This document shows positions 51,572 through 59,895 of a DNA stretch of 64,000 nucleotides, in pieces (position 1 is the first letter of the stretch; each line of letters opens with the position of its first letter). Source of the DNA: Sulfitobacter dubius. GTDB taxonomy: Bacteria > Pseudomonadota > Alphaproteobacteria > Rhodobacterales > Rhodobacteraceae. The stretch spans positions 248,001 to 312,000 of the forward strand of contig NZ_FOPG01000003.1 in assembly GCF_900113435.1 (NCBI RefSeq), read 5' to 3'. Position numbers and translations under genes: made by a program. A model generated the notes under the pieces. That model searched no databases. It was given only the letters and a program-made list of their open reading frames with translations, and had not been told where the DNA came from.

Positions 51572-52561
51572 TTACTCATCCGCTGTGAAGCGTTTGAGAA
51601 CATCGAAGTTTGACTCGATGATTTCTGTTGTGCGGTCTGGACCCAGCCACTCGGTCCCAATTTCCTGAGCCTTAAGGCTTGCTACAAAATCCTCGTCTTC
51701 TAGAACGGTTTTATATGCAGTGACCATTTTCTGGAACGCTTCGGGGTTCTGGGTTTTGAACTCAGCATGAGCAGCAAGTCCACGCATTGAGCCCGCTAGA
51801 ACCGGGACGTCTTGAAGCCCTGACTCTGCCAGCACAGTGTTCAAAGTTGGAGTGTCCCAATTTTCGTCTGTGGTGTCTGACGCCAGCGCCAAGGGGCGCA
51901 CAAGCTCTTGAATTGAAAGGGTGCCATCCGCCGCAAGGACTGTCATATCCACTTGACCTCCGGCGACCGCCGTTCTGGCTGCGCCGCCCGACTGGTAAGT
52001 AACAATGCTCACTGCATTCTTGTCCAGCCCGAATGCTTCCAGCGCTAGTTCAAGGTTGATAGCTCCTGTAGAGCCCGGAACTACCGAGACCCTTAGCTTG
52101 CCCGGGTTTTCTTTGGCCGCTGCCATGAAGTCAGCAAGAGTTTCATATGGCGTTTCTGCGTTGACTGCAAAGAGGTCATAATCGTTCCATTGCCCATTGA
52201 TAAAGGCGAAATCGTCTAGCGAATAGTCCGCATCAAAGCGAAGGATCGCGTTGGAAATATATGGGTGGATCGATGTGGCAAGGAAGTAGCTTCCATCCGC
52301 TGGCATCTGGTTAAAATATGTGTGGCCGACATGGCCGCCACCCCCTTCTTGGTTGATGACACTAATAGATGTCCCGAGCTCTTCCTGTAGGCGTTGAGCC
52401 AGCGCGCGCGCAGTGCGGTCGGCGGAGCCACCGGGTCCAAGTGCGACTACAAAGTTGATTTTTTTCGGCGGCCAGGCGTCTTGAGCGAAGGCGGTAATTG
52501 GAATTGCTGTTGCTGCGAGCGAAAGGCTGAGTGCGGCAGCGGTAAAGGTGCGTCTCTTCAT
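51572..52561 (-). CDS. tctC: Tripartite tricarboxylate transporter substrate-binding protein (TctC)
   Basis: This 329-residue periplasmic protein has a signal peptide ending near residue 26 (A-L-S-L-S-L-A-A-T-A-I-P-I-T-A-F-A). The Bug/TctC fold is recognised by INFVVALGPGGSADRTARALA (loop that binds the carboxylate), VINQEGGGGHVGHTYF and PADGSYFLATS. The substrate is unknown; the downstream and divergent enzymes suggest a branched or tricarboxylic acid. It is divergent from the GntR gene, so the pair forms a typical regulated uptake operon. Confidence 0.94.
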   Translation of the reverse strand: MKRRTFTAAALSLSLAATAIPITAFAQDAWPPKKINFVVALGPGGSADRTARALAQRLQEELGTSISVINQEGGGGHVGHTYFNQMPADGSYFLATSIHPYISNAILRFDADYSLDDFAFINGQWNDYDLFAVNAETPYETLADFMAAAKENPGKLRVSVVPGSTGAINLELALEAFGLDKNAVSIVTYQSGGAARTAVAGGQVDMTVLAADGTLSIQELVRPLALASDTTDENWDTPTLNTVLAESGLQDVPVLAGSMRGLAAHAEFKTQNPEAFQKMVTAYKTVLEDEDFVASLKAQEIGTEWLGPDRTTEIIESNFDVLKRFTADE

Positions 52562-52742
52562 CTAGATAGTCCTCCCTAAAAATCCTAAACCGCCAAATTG
52601 TAGTTCAATGTGACGGATCGTTGTGATGTAACGTTCTGCCTACCGCTCTGTCAATACGGTGATATGAGTTGACAATACCCAGTTAAATATGGCGTATACG
52701 AAAAACTAGATCATTTTCGGCGATGATAGTGTGGAGTGCTTA
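52562..52742. promoter_or_regulatory. Divergent promoter between tctC and the GntR regulator
   Basis: These 181 bases hold both promoters. The eight-base palindrome CGTATACG at 52693-52700 is a possible regulator half-site pair. A GGAG ribosome site precedes the GntR start at 52743. Confidence 0.4.
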
Positions 52743-53438
52743 ATGTCTGAATTGTTGACAAAAGGGACCGAATCAAAAGGCCAAGTATCTGACCGGCTTG
52801 CCGATGCAATACGTGACGACATCTTGTCGGGACGGTTGGGGCCGGGGGAGCGGTTGGGTGAGGTCAGTCTTGCCGAACGCTTTGAAGTCAGTAGGGGGCC
52901 GGTTCGAGCAGCGCTCAGTCTCCTTAGCGAATGCGGCATTGTGACGATCGTGCCAAATAGTGGGGCGCGGGTTCGGCTGATCAGCCGGGAAGATGCGCGT
53001 GCTCTTTATGAGATGCGTGTAGCTCTTGAGGGAGAAGCTGCTGGGTTGGCAGCAAGCAGGGCGGATCAGGCTTCCGCTCAAACCTTTCGAATGCTGTTGG
53101 AGCAGCATGCAGAGGACATCGCCTCGCACCCCGAAGGGGCTTATTTACAGGGTTCCGGTGACAAGGATTTTCACATGGTCACAGCGCAGATGGCCGGCAA
53201 CCCCATTATTTTGCGTTATCTCACTAGGGAGCTTTATCCGCAACTGGCACTTCTGCGCATGAAGCACCGCAATGTGGTTGGGCGAGGAGCCAAAGCCTTG
53301 CGCGAACATAAGCGCATCGCCGCAGCTATTTCAGATGGTGATCCGGAGGTCGCAAGACTGTTAATGCGACGCCATATTTTAAACAGTTGGGCTGCCCTTG
53401 AAGCGCAGCTTTCAGAAACTGAGGAGGACGCGGAATGA
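52743..53438 (+). CDS. GntR-family (FCD subfamily) regulator of the tct/prpF cluster
   Basis: This 231-residue protein has an N-terminal winged helix (RLADAIRDDILSGRLGPGERLGEVSLAERFEVSRGPVRAALSLL) and an FCD ligand domain with metal-ligand residues (MRVALEGEAAGLAASRA, then DKDFHMVTAQMAGNP and LREHKRIAAAISDGD). ATG 52743 follows GGAG; the frame opens at GTG 52731, which is possible but less likely. It is divergent from tctC and coupled to the PrpF gene by an ATGA overlap, so it probably senses the imported acid. Confidence 0.9.
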   Translation: MSELLTKGTESKGQVSDRLADAIRDDILSGRLGPGERLGEVSLAERFEVSRGPVRAALSLLSECGIVTIVPNSGARVRLISREDARALYEMRVALEGEAAGLAASRADQASAQTFRMLLEQHAEDIASHPEGAYLQGSGDKDFHMVTAQMAGNPIILRYLTRELYPQLALLRMKHRNVVGRGAKALREHKRIAAAISDGDPEVARLLMRRHILNSWAALEAQLSETEEDAE

Positions 53439-54583
53439 GCCAGCGCCGCATACCCGCTGCCTTTATTCGTGGAGGCACATCTAAGGCCATCGTGCTGAAG
53501 CGCGACGATTTGCCCGACGAGGAAGCAGAATGGCCCGAGTTGTTTGCTGCAATACTCGGCAGTCCAGATCCCCATATGCGCCAGCTCAACGGGATGGGAG
53601 GGGGCATTTCTTCGTTAAGTAAGATTTGTATCGTTGGCCCACCTACTCGGGAAGATGCGGATATAGATTATACATTTGCCCAAGTGGGCGTAGCCAATGA
53701 TACCGTGGATTTTACCGGAAACTGTGGAAATATGAGTTCGGCGATGGGGCCATTTGCTTACGATGAGGGACTTGTCAGTGGTCCGCGTGATGGAGGGGCC
53801 TGCGTTCGAATTCACAATACAAATTCGGGTAAGATTATTGTGTCGAATTTTCCGGTGAAGGAAGGGCTTTCAGAGGTGGAGGGCACCTTGGAGATCCCTG
53901 GTGTATTTGGGACTGGGGCGCCAGTGGTTCTGGACTTCCTAGACCCAACTAATACATTCGGCCGCGGAACGTTGCCTAGCAATCGCGTAATGGATTGCTT
54001 CACATTGGCAGACCAACGAAAGGTCAATGTGACGATGATTGATGCGGCCGTTCCAACGGTCTTCGTCGCGGCAGCCGACGTCAACGGCAGCGCCAGTGCC
54101 CACCCCATGAAAATTGATGCTGACATGATACTGATGGCGCGCCTGGAAGAGATACGTCAGCAAGCATCCGTTGCTATGGGGCTAACTGAGGATCTTGCAG
54201 CGGCTGCGCACCGTATCGCAACGCCCAAGGTGGCTATGTTGGGTCCCAATGAGGACTACAACGATCTTTCAGGTAGCTTCCAGTCAGCGCAATCGCATGA
54301 CCTACAGATCCGCATGATTTCAGCGGGTCAAGCCCACCGGGCTGTTCCTGTTACCGGGGCACTGGCCCTTGCTTGCGCTGCCGTGCTTCAGGGGTCGGTC
54401 CCATTTGTATGTGCTTCAGACGGTTTCGATCCGCTCAATCTGCGAATTGGCACGCCAAGCGGAGTGGTTACCGTCGGTGCCACGAAAGACATTGATGCGA
54501 ACGCTATAAGTTCCGCCCGCATCCTGCGGACCCAGCGGCGGCTGATGGACGGGAAGGTTTATGCCCCAGTCGGCGCACTCTGA
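53435..54583 (+). CDS. PrpF-family isomerase (4-oxalomesaconate tautomerase/2-methylaconitate isomerase type)
   Basis: This 382-residue PrpF-fold protein has the start RRIPAAFIRGGTSKAIVLKRDDLP, the conserved cysteine in FTGNCGNMSSAMGPFA near 96 and the MGGGISSLSKICIVGPPT segment. PrpF-type proteins isomerise unsaturated tricarboxylates such as trans-2-methylaconitate or oxalomesaconate. Together with a tricarboxylate importer and a PEP-mutase-family lyase it suggests a C6-C7 branched tricarboxylic acid pathway. The exact step is inference. Confidence 0.9.
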   Translation: MSQRRIPAAFIRGGTSKAIVLKRDDLPDEEAEWPELFAAILGSPDPHMRQLNGMGGGISSLSKICIVGPPTREDADIDYTFAQVGVANDTVDFTGNCGNMSSAMGPFAYDEGLVSGPRDGGACVRIHNTNSGKIIVSNFPVKEGLSEVEGTLEIPGVFGTGAPVVLDFLDPTNTFGRGTLPSNRVMDCFTLADQRKVNVTMIDAAVPTVFVAAADVNGSASAHPMKIDADMILMARLEEIRQQASVAMGLTEDLAAAAHRIATPKVAMLGPNEDYNDLSGSFQSAQSHDLQIRMISAGQAHRAVPVTGALALACAAVLQGSVPFVCASDGFDPLNLRIGTPSGVVTVGATKDIDANAISSARILRTQRRLMDGKVYAPVGAL

Positions 54584-54621
54584 AATCCTGATCAGTAGAC
54601 TTGAAGAAGTGAGACACGACA

Positions 54622-55494
54622 ATGATGAACCATGAGATTAATCGCGCTTTTAAGCAACGTATCCTGACGGGCAAACCCGTTTTAATGCCTGGTGCGGCCA
54701 ATGCGCTCGCTGCGAGAATTATCGAAGACCAAGGCTTTGAAGCTGTCTATTTGTCGGGGGCGGGGTTGACCAATACATACCTAGGTATGCCAGATTTGGG
54801 TTTCGTGGGTTTAGCCGATATCGCTCAACATACCTCAACTATTCGCGATGCCACTGAGCTCCCGATCGTTGTTGATGCTGACAACGGTTTTGGAAATGCA
54901 CTTAATGTGCGCCATACCATTCGAACGCTTGAGCGAGCTGGCGCCAGTGCCGTGCAGCTCGAGGACCAAAAATCCCCCAAACGTTGTGGACATTTTTCCG
55001 GCAAGGAAGTGGTGCCGCTTGAAGAAGCGCGCGTTCGAATTCGTGCAGCTGTCGATGCACGCCAAGATGAGAATACACTGATTGTTGCCCGAACCGACGC
55101 TCGCGCCACCGACGGCTATTCAGAAGCATTGGACCGTGCCGCCGCATTTATCGAAGAAGGCGCTGACATTACTTTTGTTGAGGCACCTCAGTCGGAGGAC
55201 GAGCTGAGGGGTATTCCGGCTGCTCTAAAGGGCACCCCACAGTTGGTGAACTTGGTCGTCGGTGGAAAAACACCAATCTTGCACGCCGACGATCTTGGCG
55301 AGATGGGCTTCTCTCTTGTCTTATACGCCAATGTGGCCCTGCAATCTGCAGTTTTTGGTATGCAGACGGCACTTGGGCAGCTCAAGGAACAAGGCAAGAT
55401 GGATGAAAGTGGTCCGGTGGCAAGTTTCCTCGAACGTCAGCGGTTGGTCCGGAAGGATCTGTTTGATGATTTGGAGAAACGCTACTCGGTCTAA
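54622..55494 (+). CDS. Isocitrate lyase/PEP mutase-family C-C lyase
   Basis: This 290-residue TIM-barrel enzyme of the PEPM/ICL superfamily has the metal-binding DADNGFGN near residue 84, AGASAVQLEDQKSPKRCGHFSGKEVV (the catalytic KRCGH motif near 115-119) and LIVARTDARATDGY. The KKCGH-type cysteine marks lyases (methylisocitrate, dimethylmalate or oxaloacetate-type) rather than mutases. It lies about 38 bases after the PrpF gene, so it probably splits the isomerised or hydrated acid into two smaller acids. Confidence 0.91.
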   Translation: MMNHEINRAFKQRILTGKPVLMPGAANALAARIIEDQGFEAVYLSGAGLTNTYLGMPDLGFVGLADIAQHTSTIRDATELPIVVDADNGFGNALNVRHTIRTLERAGASAVQLEDQKSPKRCGHFSGKEVVPLEEARVRIRAAVDARQDENTLIVARTDARATDGYSEALDRAAAFIEEGADITFVEAPQSEDELRGIPAALKGTPQLVNLVVGGKTPILHADDLGEMGFSLVLYANVALQSAVFGMQTALGQLKEQGKMDESGPVASFLERQRLVRKDLFDDLEKRYSV

Positions 55495-55774
55495 GGCGCC
55501 TATGTTGTTTGAAAGGAAGGGGAGGGCATGTCGATAGGAGTTGCGGGCGGGCCCTCTCTAGATGCCCACCTACTTGTCTGGCTCTTTCCACTCAGGGCGA
55601 TGGGTGTCGCAGCCGTCTGACGCATTCTTAGTTGAGCTAGCAGTCATTTGGCTGCTTGAGTTCGCGTTCCCGGTTGTAGCCCATTCTAAGGCTGCTGGGG
55701 GAATGAAAAAGCTGGTAAAAAAGTTGGTTTGGTAGTCCAGTGTGAATCTGTCTGGCTACTATAACGAGAATTCC
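55495..55774. other. Gene-free region upstream of rpsU
   Basis: About 280 bases without a convincing gene. The promoter of the S21 gene should lie in the right-hand part. No structured RNA was recognised. Confidence 0.3.
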
Positions 55775-55981
55775 ATGCAAGTTAGTGTTCGCGATAACAA
55801 CGTCGATCAGGCCCTTCGTGTTCTGAAGAAGAAGCTTCAGGGGGAAGGTGTATTCCGGGAAATGAAACTTAAGCAACATTTTGAAAAGCCTTCCGAAAAG
55901 AAGGTGCGTCGTCAGGCCGAAGCAATACGACGCGCTCGTAAAGTTGCACGCAAAAAGCTGGAGCGTGACGGCACGCTTTAA
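55775..55981 (+). CDS. rpsU: Small-subunit ribosomal protein S21
   Basis: This 68-residue basic protein matches bacterial S21 ([20 protein letters not shown], then [22 protein letters not shown], then an Arg/Lys-rich end). The longer frame from 55742 adds 11 residues not found in S21, so ATG 55775 is chosen. It lies between two accessory operons rather than in a housekeeping setting. Rhodobacterales often carry more than one S21 gene, so this may be a secondary copy. Two hairpins follow at once. Confidence 0.92.
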   Translation: MQVSVRDNNVDQALRVLKKKLQGEGVFREMKLKQHFEKPSEKKVRRQAEAIRRARKVARKKLERDGTL

Positions 55982-55987
55982 GCTGAT

Positions 55988-56031
55988 CTATCTCTCGAGA
56001 TAGGCAGTCCGTCGGCTTTCAGCCGGCGGAC
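55988..56031 (+). terminator. Tandem hairpins after rpsU
   Basis: CTATCTC (55988-55994) pairs with GAGATAG (55997-56003). GTCCGTCGGC (56007-56016) then pairs, with one G-T wobble, with GCCGGCGGAC (56022-56031), followed by GTTTCG. The second, stronger hairpin is the likely terminator. Confidence 0.6.
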
Positions 56032-56306
56032 GTTTCGTCTTAGTTTCCATGTGGTAAGCTTTGACTGAGACTTTTCGGACTTCCCTAGCAAAAGGGCTGC
56101 ATTTTCCGTCATGCGGTTGTAAAATCGCGTTCCTGGTAAGGTTTTGGGGTATCCGCAAACCGTGTTGGTCCGCTCTGCGGGGCCTTGCTGCCCTTCGCCG
56201 CGATAGTTGAACAGTCTGCTTCGGCCAATGCCTAATATCATGTTTCAAGTGCGCAGGCCGCGACTTCTGGCGTCACCGCAGCACGCCGTTCTTGAAATTG
56301 TTGATT
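56032..56306. other. Gene-free region before the TetR operator
   Basis: About 275 bases with no supported gene. Minus-strand frames cover it but have no ribosome site or known motif, and they run into the rpsU 3' hairpins. Confidence 0.3.
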
Positions 56307-56328
56307 ACATACCAACTGTATGGTATGT
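56307..56328. promoter_or_regulatory. TetR-type operator
   Basis: ACATACCA (56307-56314) and TGGTATGT (56321-56328) form a perfect inverted repeat with a six-base centre, eight bases before the TetR start. The layout is typical of an autoregulatory TetR operator. Confidence 0.7.
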
Positions 56329-56335
56329 GTAGAGT

Positions 56336-56995
56336 ATGCCAAGACCAACCAAACAATCCCCCGAGCGCGGCGATGCGCGCACGCGCCTTCTAAAAGCCGC
56401 ACGCGACGTGATCCGGCGCAAGGGGTTCGCCGCGACCTCAGTCGATGATCTCTGCCAGTCGGCCGGTGTCACTAAGGGCGCGTTCTTCCATCACTTCAAG
56501 ACGAAGGACGCGCTTGGCGTGGCGGCAGCAAATTTCTGGGCCGAGACAACCAGCGCACTCTTTGCCAGCGCGCCATACCATGAGCCGGACGATCCGCTGG
56601 ACCGGGTTCTGGCCTATCTCGATTTCCGCAAAGGGATCATCGGCGGCGAGACGTTTGAATACACCTGCCTTGTCGGCACCATGACACAGGAGGTGCATGA
56701 TAGCGCGCCCGCGATCCGGGATGCCTGCGCCGCCAGCATCTTCGGCCATGCCGCCACGCTGGAGGCCGACATCAAAGCGGCGTGCAAGCAGCGTAACATC
56801 GCCGCTGACTGGACTGCCGAGAGCCTTGCCCGCCACACTCAGGCGGTCCTTCAGGGTGGGTTCATCCTCGCTAAGGCCACCGGAGACCCGGACCTCGCCC
56901 GTGAAAGCGTTGATCACCTCATTCGCTATGTGCGCGGCCTGTTCGGGGTGGAACCAGATACATCTGAAGCCAGCTACAAGGAGAGATCAACATGA
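56336..56995 (+). CDS. TetR/AcrR-family regulator
   Basis: This 219-residue protein has an N-terminal helix-turn-helix (RRKGFAATSVDDLCQSAGVTKGAFFHHFKTKDAL). A C-terminal all-helical ligand domain follows, including a YTCLVGTMTQEVHDSAPAIRDAC segment seen in the subgroup linked to small SRPBCC operons. Its stop overlaps the SRPBCC gene start by four bases. The palindrome at 56307 abuts the start, which implies autoregulation of the whole operon. Confidence 0.92.
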   Translation: MPRPTKQSPERGDARTRLLKAARDVIRRKGFAATSVDDLCQSAGVTKGAFFHHFKTKDALGVAAANFWAETTSALFASAPYHEPDDPLDRVLAYLDFRKGIIGGETFEYTCLVGTMTQEVHDSAPAIRDACAASIFGHAATLEADIKAACKQRNIAADWTAESLARHTQAVLQGGFILAKATGDPDLARESVDHLIRYVRGLFGVEPDTSEASYKERST

Positions 56996-57414
56996 CCAAC
57001 CAGCAAATCACCGTGGAAACGACAGTTGCCGCCTCCGTTGAAGAGGTGTGGAGCGCCTACACCACCCCGGACGACATAATGCAGTGGAATTTCGCAAACG
57101 ATGATTGGTGCTGCCCGCGCGCCGAAGTGGCTCTGCGCCCCGGTGGCAAGCAGGTCGCCCGTATGGAGGCGAAGGACGGAAGCATGGGTTTCGACTTCGA
57201 GGGCACTTACGAAGAGATCGAGCCGCATAAGTCACTCGTGCTGGTTCTTGACGACGGCCGTAAGTCCCGCACAACATTTACCGGAAGCGGCGGAAACACC
57301 CATGTCGTGACCACCTTCGACGCCGAGGCGCAGAACCCGATCGAGATGCAGCGCGACGGTTGGCAGGCGATCTTAAACAATTTCACTACCTACGTCGAAA
57401 GCAAGCGCGGCTGA
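56992..57414 (+). CDS. SRPBCC-family (AHSA1-like) protein
   Basis: This 140-residue START-like protein has the family start QITVETTVAASVEEVWSAYTTPDDIMQWNFANDDW and the C-terminal DGWQAILNNFTTYVE helix. The fold has a hydrophobic cavity that binds small ligands. It follows the TetR gene in an ATGA overlap, as in many TetR-SRPBCC-VOC operons of unknown detoxification role. The ligand is not deducible. Confidence 0.9.
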   Translation: MTNQQITVETTVAASVEEVWSAYTTPDDIMQWNFANDDWCCPRAEVALRPGGKQVARMEAKDGSMGFDFEGTYEEIEPHKSLVLVLDDGRKSRTTFTGSGGNTHVVTTFDAEAQNPIEMQRDGWQAILNNFTTYVESKRG

Positions 57415-57481
57415 ATGTTGATGTGGCCGCCCGGCTTGAAAGCTTAACCCCCCAACCACGAGAGCAATGGAGGAATTTTGG

Positions 57482-57964
57482 ATGGAACATGCCTCGAAAG
57501 TGCGGACCTGCTTCTGGTTTGAGAAGGGCGGACATGCTGCCGCGCAGGAATACGTAACGTTTATACCAAACAGCAAAATTGAGGCCGTGCGCGAAAACGG
57601 CCAACCGGACGACCCGATGATTGTCGAGTTCACGCTGGCAGGTGCGCCCATGATGATCTTGACCGCCGGGCCGCATCACAAGCTGACGCCCGCCGCATCT
57701 ATCTCTGTGCTGACAGAGGATCAAGATGAGACGGACCGGCTCTGGGCCACGCTGACCGCGAAAGGCGGTAAAGCAGGACGGTGTGGTTGGATCGTGGACC
57801 GCTTCGGCGTGTCTTGGCAGATCGTGCCGAAGCGAATGCCGGGCCTGCTGGCCAGTGAAGATCCGGGCGCGGTGAGCCGCGTGAGCGAGGCGATGATGCA
57901 GATGGAGAAGATCGACATTGCCGCCCTCGAAGCTGCTGCCGAGAAGGAGCCAACGCATGGGTGA
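57482..57964 (+). CDS. VOC-superfamily (PhnB-like glyoxalase fold) protein
   Basis: This 160-residue protein has two paired beta-alpha-beta-beta-beta modules of the VOC fold, with PhnB/3-demethylubiquinone methyltransferase-like segments (CFWFEKGGHAAAQEYVTFIPNSKI, EFTLAGAPMMILTAGP, DRFGVSWQIVPKRMPGLL). ATG 57482 follows GGAGG; a frame opens five codons earlier. It is coupled to the DUF6151 gene by overlap. Metal-ligand residues of glyoxalase I are not all obvious, so the activity is open. Confidence 0.88.
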   Translation: MEHASKVRTCFWFEKGGHAAAQEYVTFIPNSKIEAVRENGQPDDPMIVEFTLAGAPMMILTAGPHHKLTPAASISVLTEDQDETDRLWATLTAKGGKAGRCGWIVDRFGVSWQIVPKRMPGLLASEDPGAVSRVSEAMMQMEKIDIAALEAAAEKEPTHG

Positions 57965-58493
57965 GGCAACACAGATCGGATGTGCCTGTGGCCAGACCCA
58001 CCTCGAAGTCGAGGGGAGGCCCATTGCAAGCGTCGAATGCTGCTGCAACTCCTGCCGCGAGGCGGCGGGGAGGATGCAGGGTCTTGAGGGCGCACCCCCG
58101 ACGTTGACCGATTACGGCACGACGCCCTTTGTCATGTATCGCAAGGATCGCGTGCGTTTCCTTACGGGAGCCGCCAACCTGGCCGGGTTCCGCCTGTCGC
58201 CCGAGGCCCCCAGCACGCGGGTGATCGCCACTTGTTGCAACACGCCTGTCTATCTGGAGTTTAAAGGCGGACACTGGCTGAGTCTCTACAGTGGACTCTG
58301 GCCGCCTGGCACAAAGCCTGAGCCCACGATGCGCACCATGGCCTCCGATCTCCCGGAGGGTGCCACGCTGCCAGACGACATTCCCAACGCAAAGAAGCAG
58401 AGCCTTGGCTTCTTCGCCAAGCTCTTCGGGGCCTGGGTCGCCATGGGTTTCCGCAACCCTAAGACGCCAAACACGGGAGAGATCAATATCTGA
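57957..58493 (+). CDS. DUF6151/GFA-like zinc-binding protein
   Basis: This 178-residue protein has the Cys pattern GCACGQTHLEV near residue 8 and ECCCNSCREAAGRM near 25, as in the glutathione-dependent formaldehyde-activating (GFA) family and DUF6151. A later TCCNTPVYLEF near 84 completes the cysteine set. ATG 57957 overlaps the VOC stop. It is the last gene of the TetR operon. The fold could bind zinc; its reaction is not known. Confidence 0.8.
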   Translation: MGEATQIGCACGQTHLEVEGRPIASVECCCNSCREAAGRMQGLEGAPPTLTDYGTTPFVMYRKDRVRFLTGAANLAGFRLSPEAPSTRVIATCCNTPVYLEFKGGHWLSLYSGLWPPGTKPEPTMRTMASDLPEGATLPDDIPNAKKQSLGFFAKLFGAWVAMGFRNPKTPNTGEINI

Positions 58494-58964
58494 CGCCCAC
58501 AAGAAAACCGAAAATGAGAGTATCACGTGAATGAGCCACGTTCTAAGTAATTGATAATAAGAATAAAATATTCTGCGCAAGCTTTTCCTTTCTTGAGCAG
58601 ACTATTAGTTTTTACACGTGGGTGTCTGAATCTTAAGTGATTGAAAAGAAATTAATTTTCGAATCTTAGAATCAGGGTTTATTGGGAGCTTGAGAAGCCT
58701 TCTCCTGTTTTTCCCTCTTTTGTTGTTCTGACCACCAATAAATAGCCAGCGGCCGGGCTGAAATGTCCATTTCGCAAGCAAAATAAGTCAATCGGGCGGA
58801 AACGCCCGATTTTTGCGTTTCAGGCCCCCTTATGGGCTAAATAGAGGGCCCCGCCTCTCAGAAGGGATATGGGGCGGGGTTTTGGCAAGCAAAAACAATT
58901 TTTCAGTTTTTCGTCCACCACAGCTATTCGGATATATCGCCGCAAAGCCAGACCGACCAATCTA
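58494..58964. other. AT-rich gene-free region with two terminator hairpins
   Basis: About 470 bases, much lower in GC than average, with no gene. AATCGGGCG (58790-58798) pairs with CGCCCGATT (58803-58811) around GAAA, and a T-run follows (a good intrinsic terminator). A second hairpin pairs CCCCGCC near 58850 with GGCGGGG near 58877, followed by TTTT. The IS5-family element begins at its right edge. Confidence 0.5.
58790..58814 (+). terminator. Intrinsic terminator
   Basis: A perfect nine-base stem (58790-58798 with 58803-58811) around a GAAA tetraloop is followed by TTTT. It lies about 300 bases after the TetR operon and has no obvious gene directly upstream, so it may end a long 3' tail or a small RNA. 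Confidence 0.65.
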
Positions 58965-59796
58965 GGATCAGGACTCATAGCCAATAGATTACGGTTGCCG
59001 CGAATGCGATGGCTGAGAGGAAGACCTTCGGGCAGCGGTCGTATCGGGTCGCCACACGTCGCCAATCCTTGAGCCTGCCGAACATGATCTCGATCCTGTT
59101 GCGTCGCTTGTATGGGCGCTTGTCGTACTTCACAGTCTTCTTGCGTTGTTTTCTACCGGGAATGCAGGCGCGTATCCCTTTGTCTTTCAATGCTTCTCTG
59201 AACCATTCGGCGTCATACCCGCGGGCCCCGAGCAACCAGTCGACATCCGGCAGGCTGCCCAACAATGCCCGTGCTCCGATGTAGTCGCTAACCTGCCCGG
59301 CCGTGACAAACAGGTTCAGGGGCCGGCCTTCGCTGTCGCAGATGGCATGCAGCTTTGTGTTCATGCCGCCCTTTGTGCGGCCAATCAGGCGTCCGCGCCC
59401 CTCTTTTTGACGCCCATGCTGGTCGCTGTTCGGTGGGCCTTCAGGTAAGTGGCGTCGATCATCACAGTCTTCTGTTCGCCGTGCTCGGCAGCCAGGCCGG
59501 CCATCATCCGGGCGAAGATGCCCTTATCGCTCCACCGCTTCCAGCGATTGTACAGCGTCTTGTGCGAGCCATAGGCTGTGGGCGCATCGCGCCAACGTAA
59601 CCCATTGCGATTGGTAAAGATAATCCCGCTCAATACACGCCGGTCATCGACACGTGGTTTGCCGTGGGACGTCGGGAGGAAGGGTTCAAAGCGTGCCATC
59701 TGCGCCTCTGTTAGCCAGAAAAGGTCAGACATGTTCACCGCTCGATTTTCAAACCGTTAATCACGCCACCACGCGGAAATCAATGGGTCCTGACCC
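58965..59796 (-). mobile_element. IS5-family (IS427-group) insertion sequence, 832 bp
   Basis: The ends are GGATCAGGACTCAT (58965) and the imperfect complement ATGGGTCCTGACCC (59796). A TA dinucleotide flanks each side (58963-58964 and 59797-59798), the target duplication expected for this group. The inside carries one transposase split over two frames. Both frames and ends look intact, so the copy may be mobile. Confidence 0.82.
58975..59738 (-). CDS. IS5-family (IS427-group) transposase made by -1 frameshifting
   Basis: The first frame (59738 to 59385) encodes the N-terminal helix region and the first Asp of the DDE core in MIDATYLKAH. The second (ending 58975) encodes the remaining core from MNTKLHAICDSEGRPL on, with GARGYDAEWF and RRNRIEIMFGRLKDWRR. 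The frames overlap around an AAAAAG run near the end of the first (K-K-R-G), where a -1 slip would join them into about 253 residues. This is the usual arrangement for the group. Confidence 0.88.
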
Positions 59797-59895
59797 TAAT
59801 CGCGTAAACTCGAAAAAGTGGACGTTCAGTGCGGCGATCGAGTTTGTCGATGCGCAAAGGCAGCTAATGGCAGCCGAGAGCGCTCCATATCGACG

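Noticed and set aside
55978..56241. Minus-strand frame downstream of rpsU
   Set aside because: It overlaps the rpsU stop and the hairpin terminators, and no domain or ribosome site supports it.
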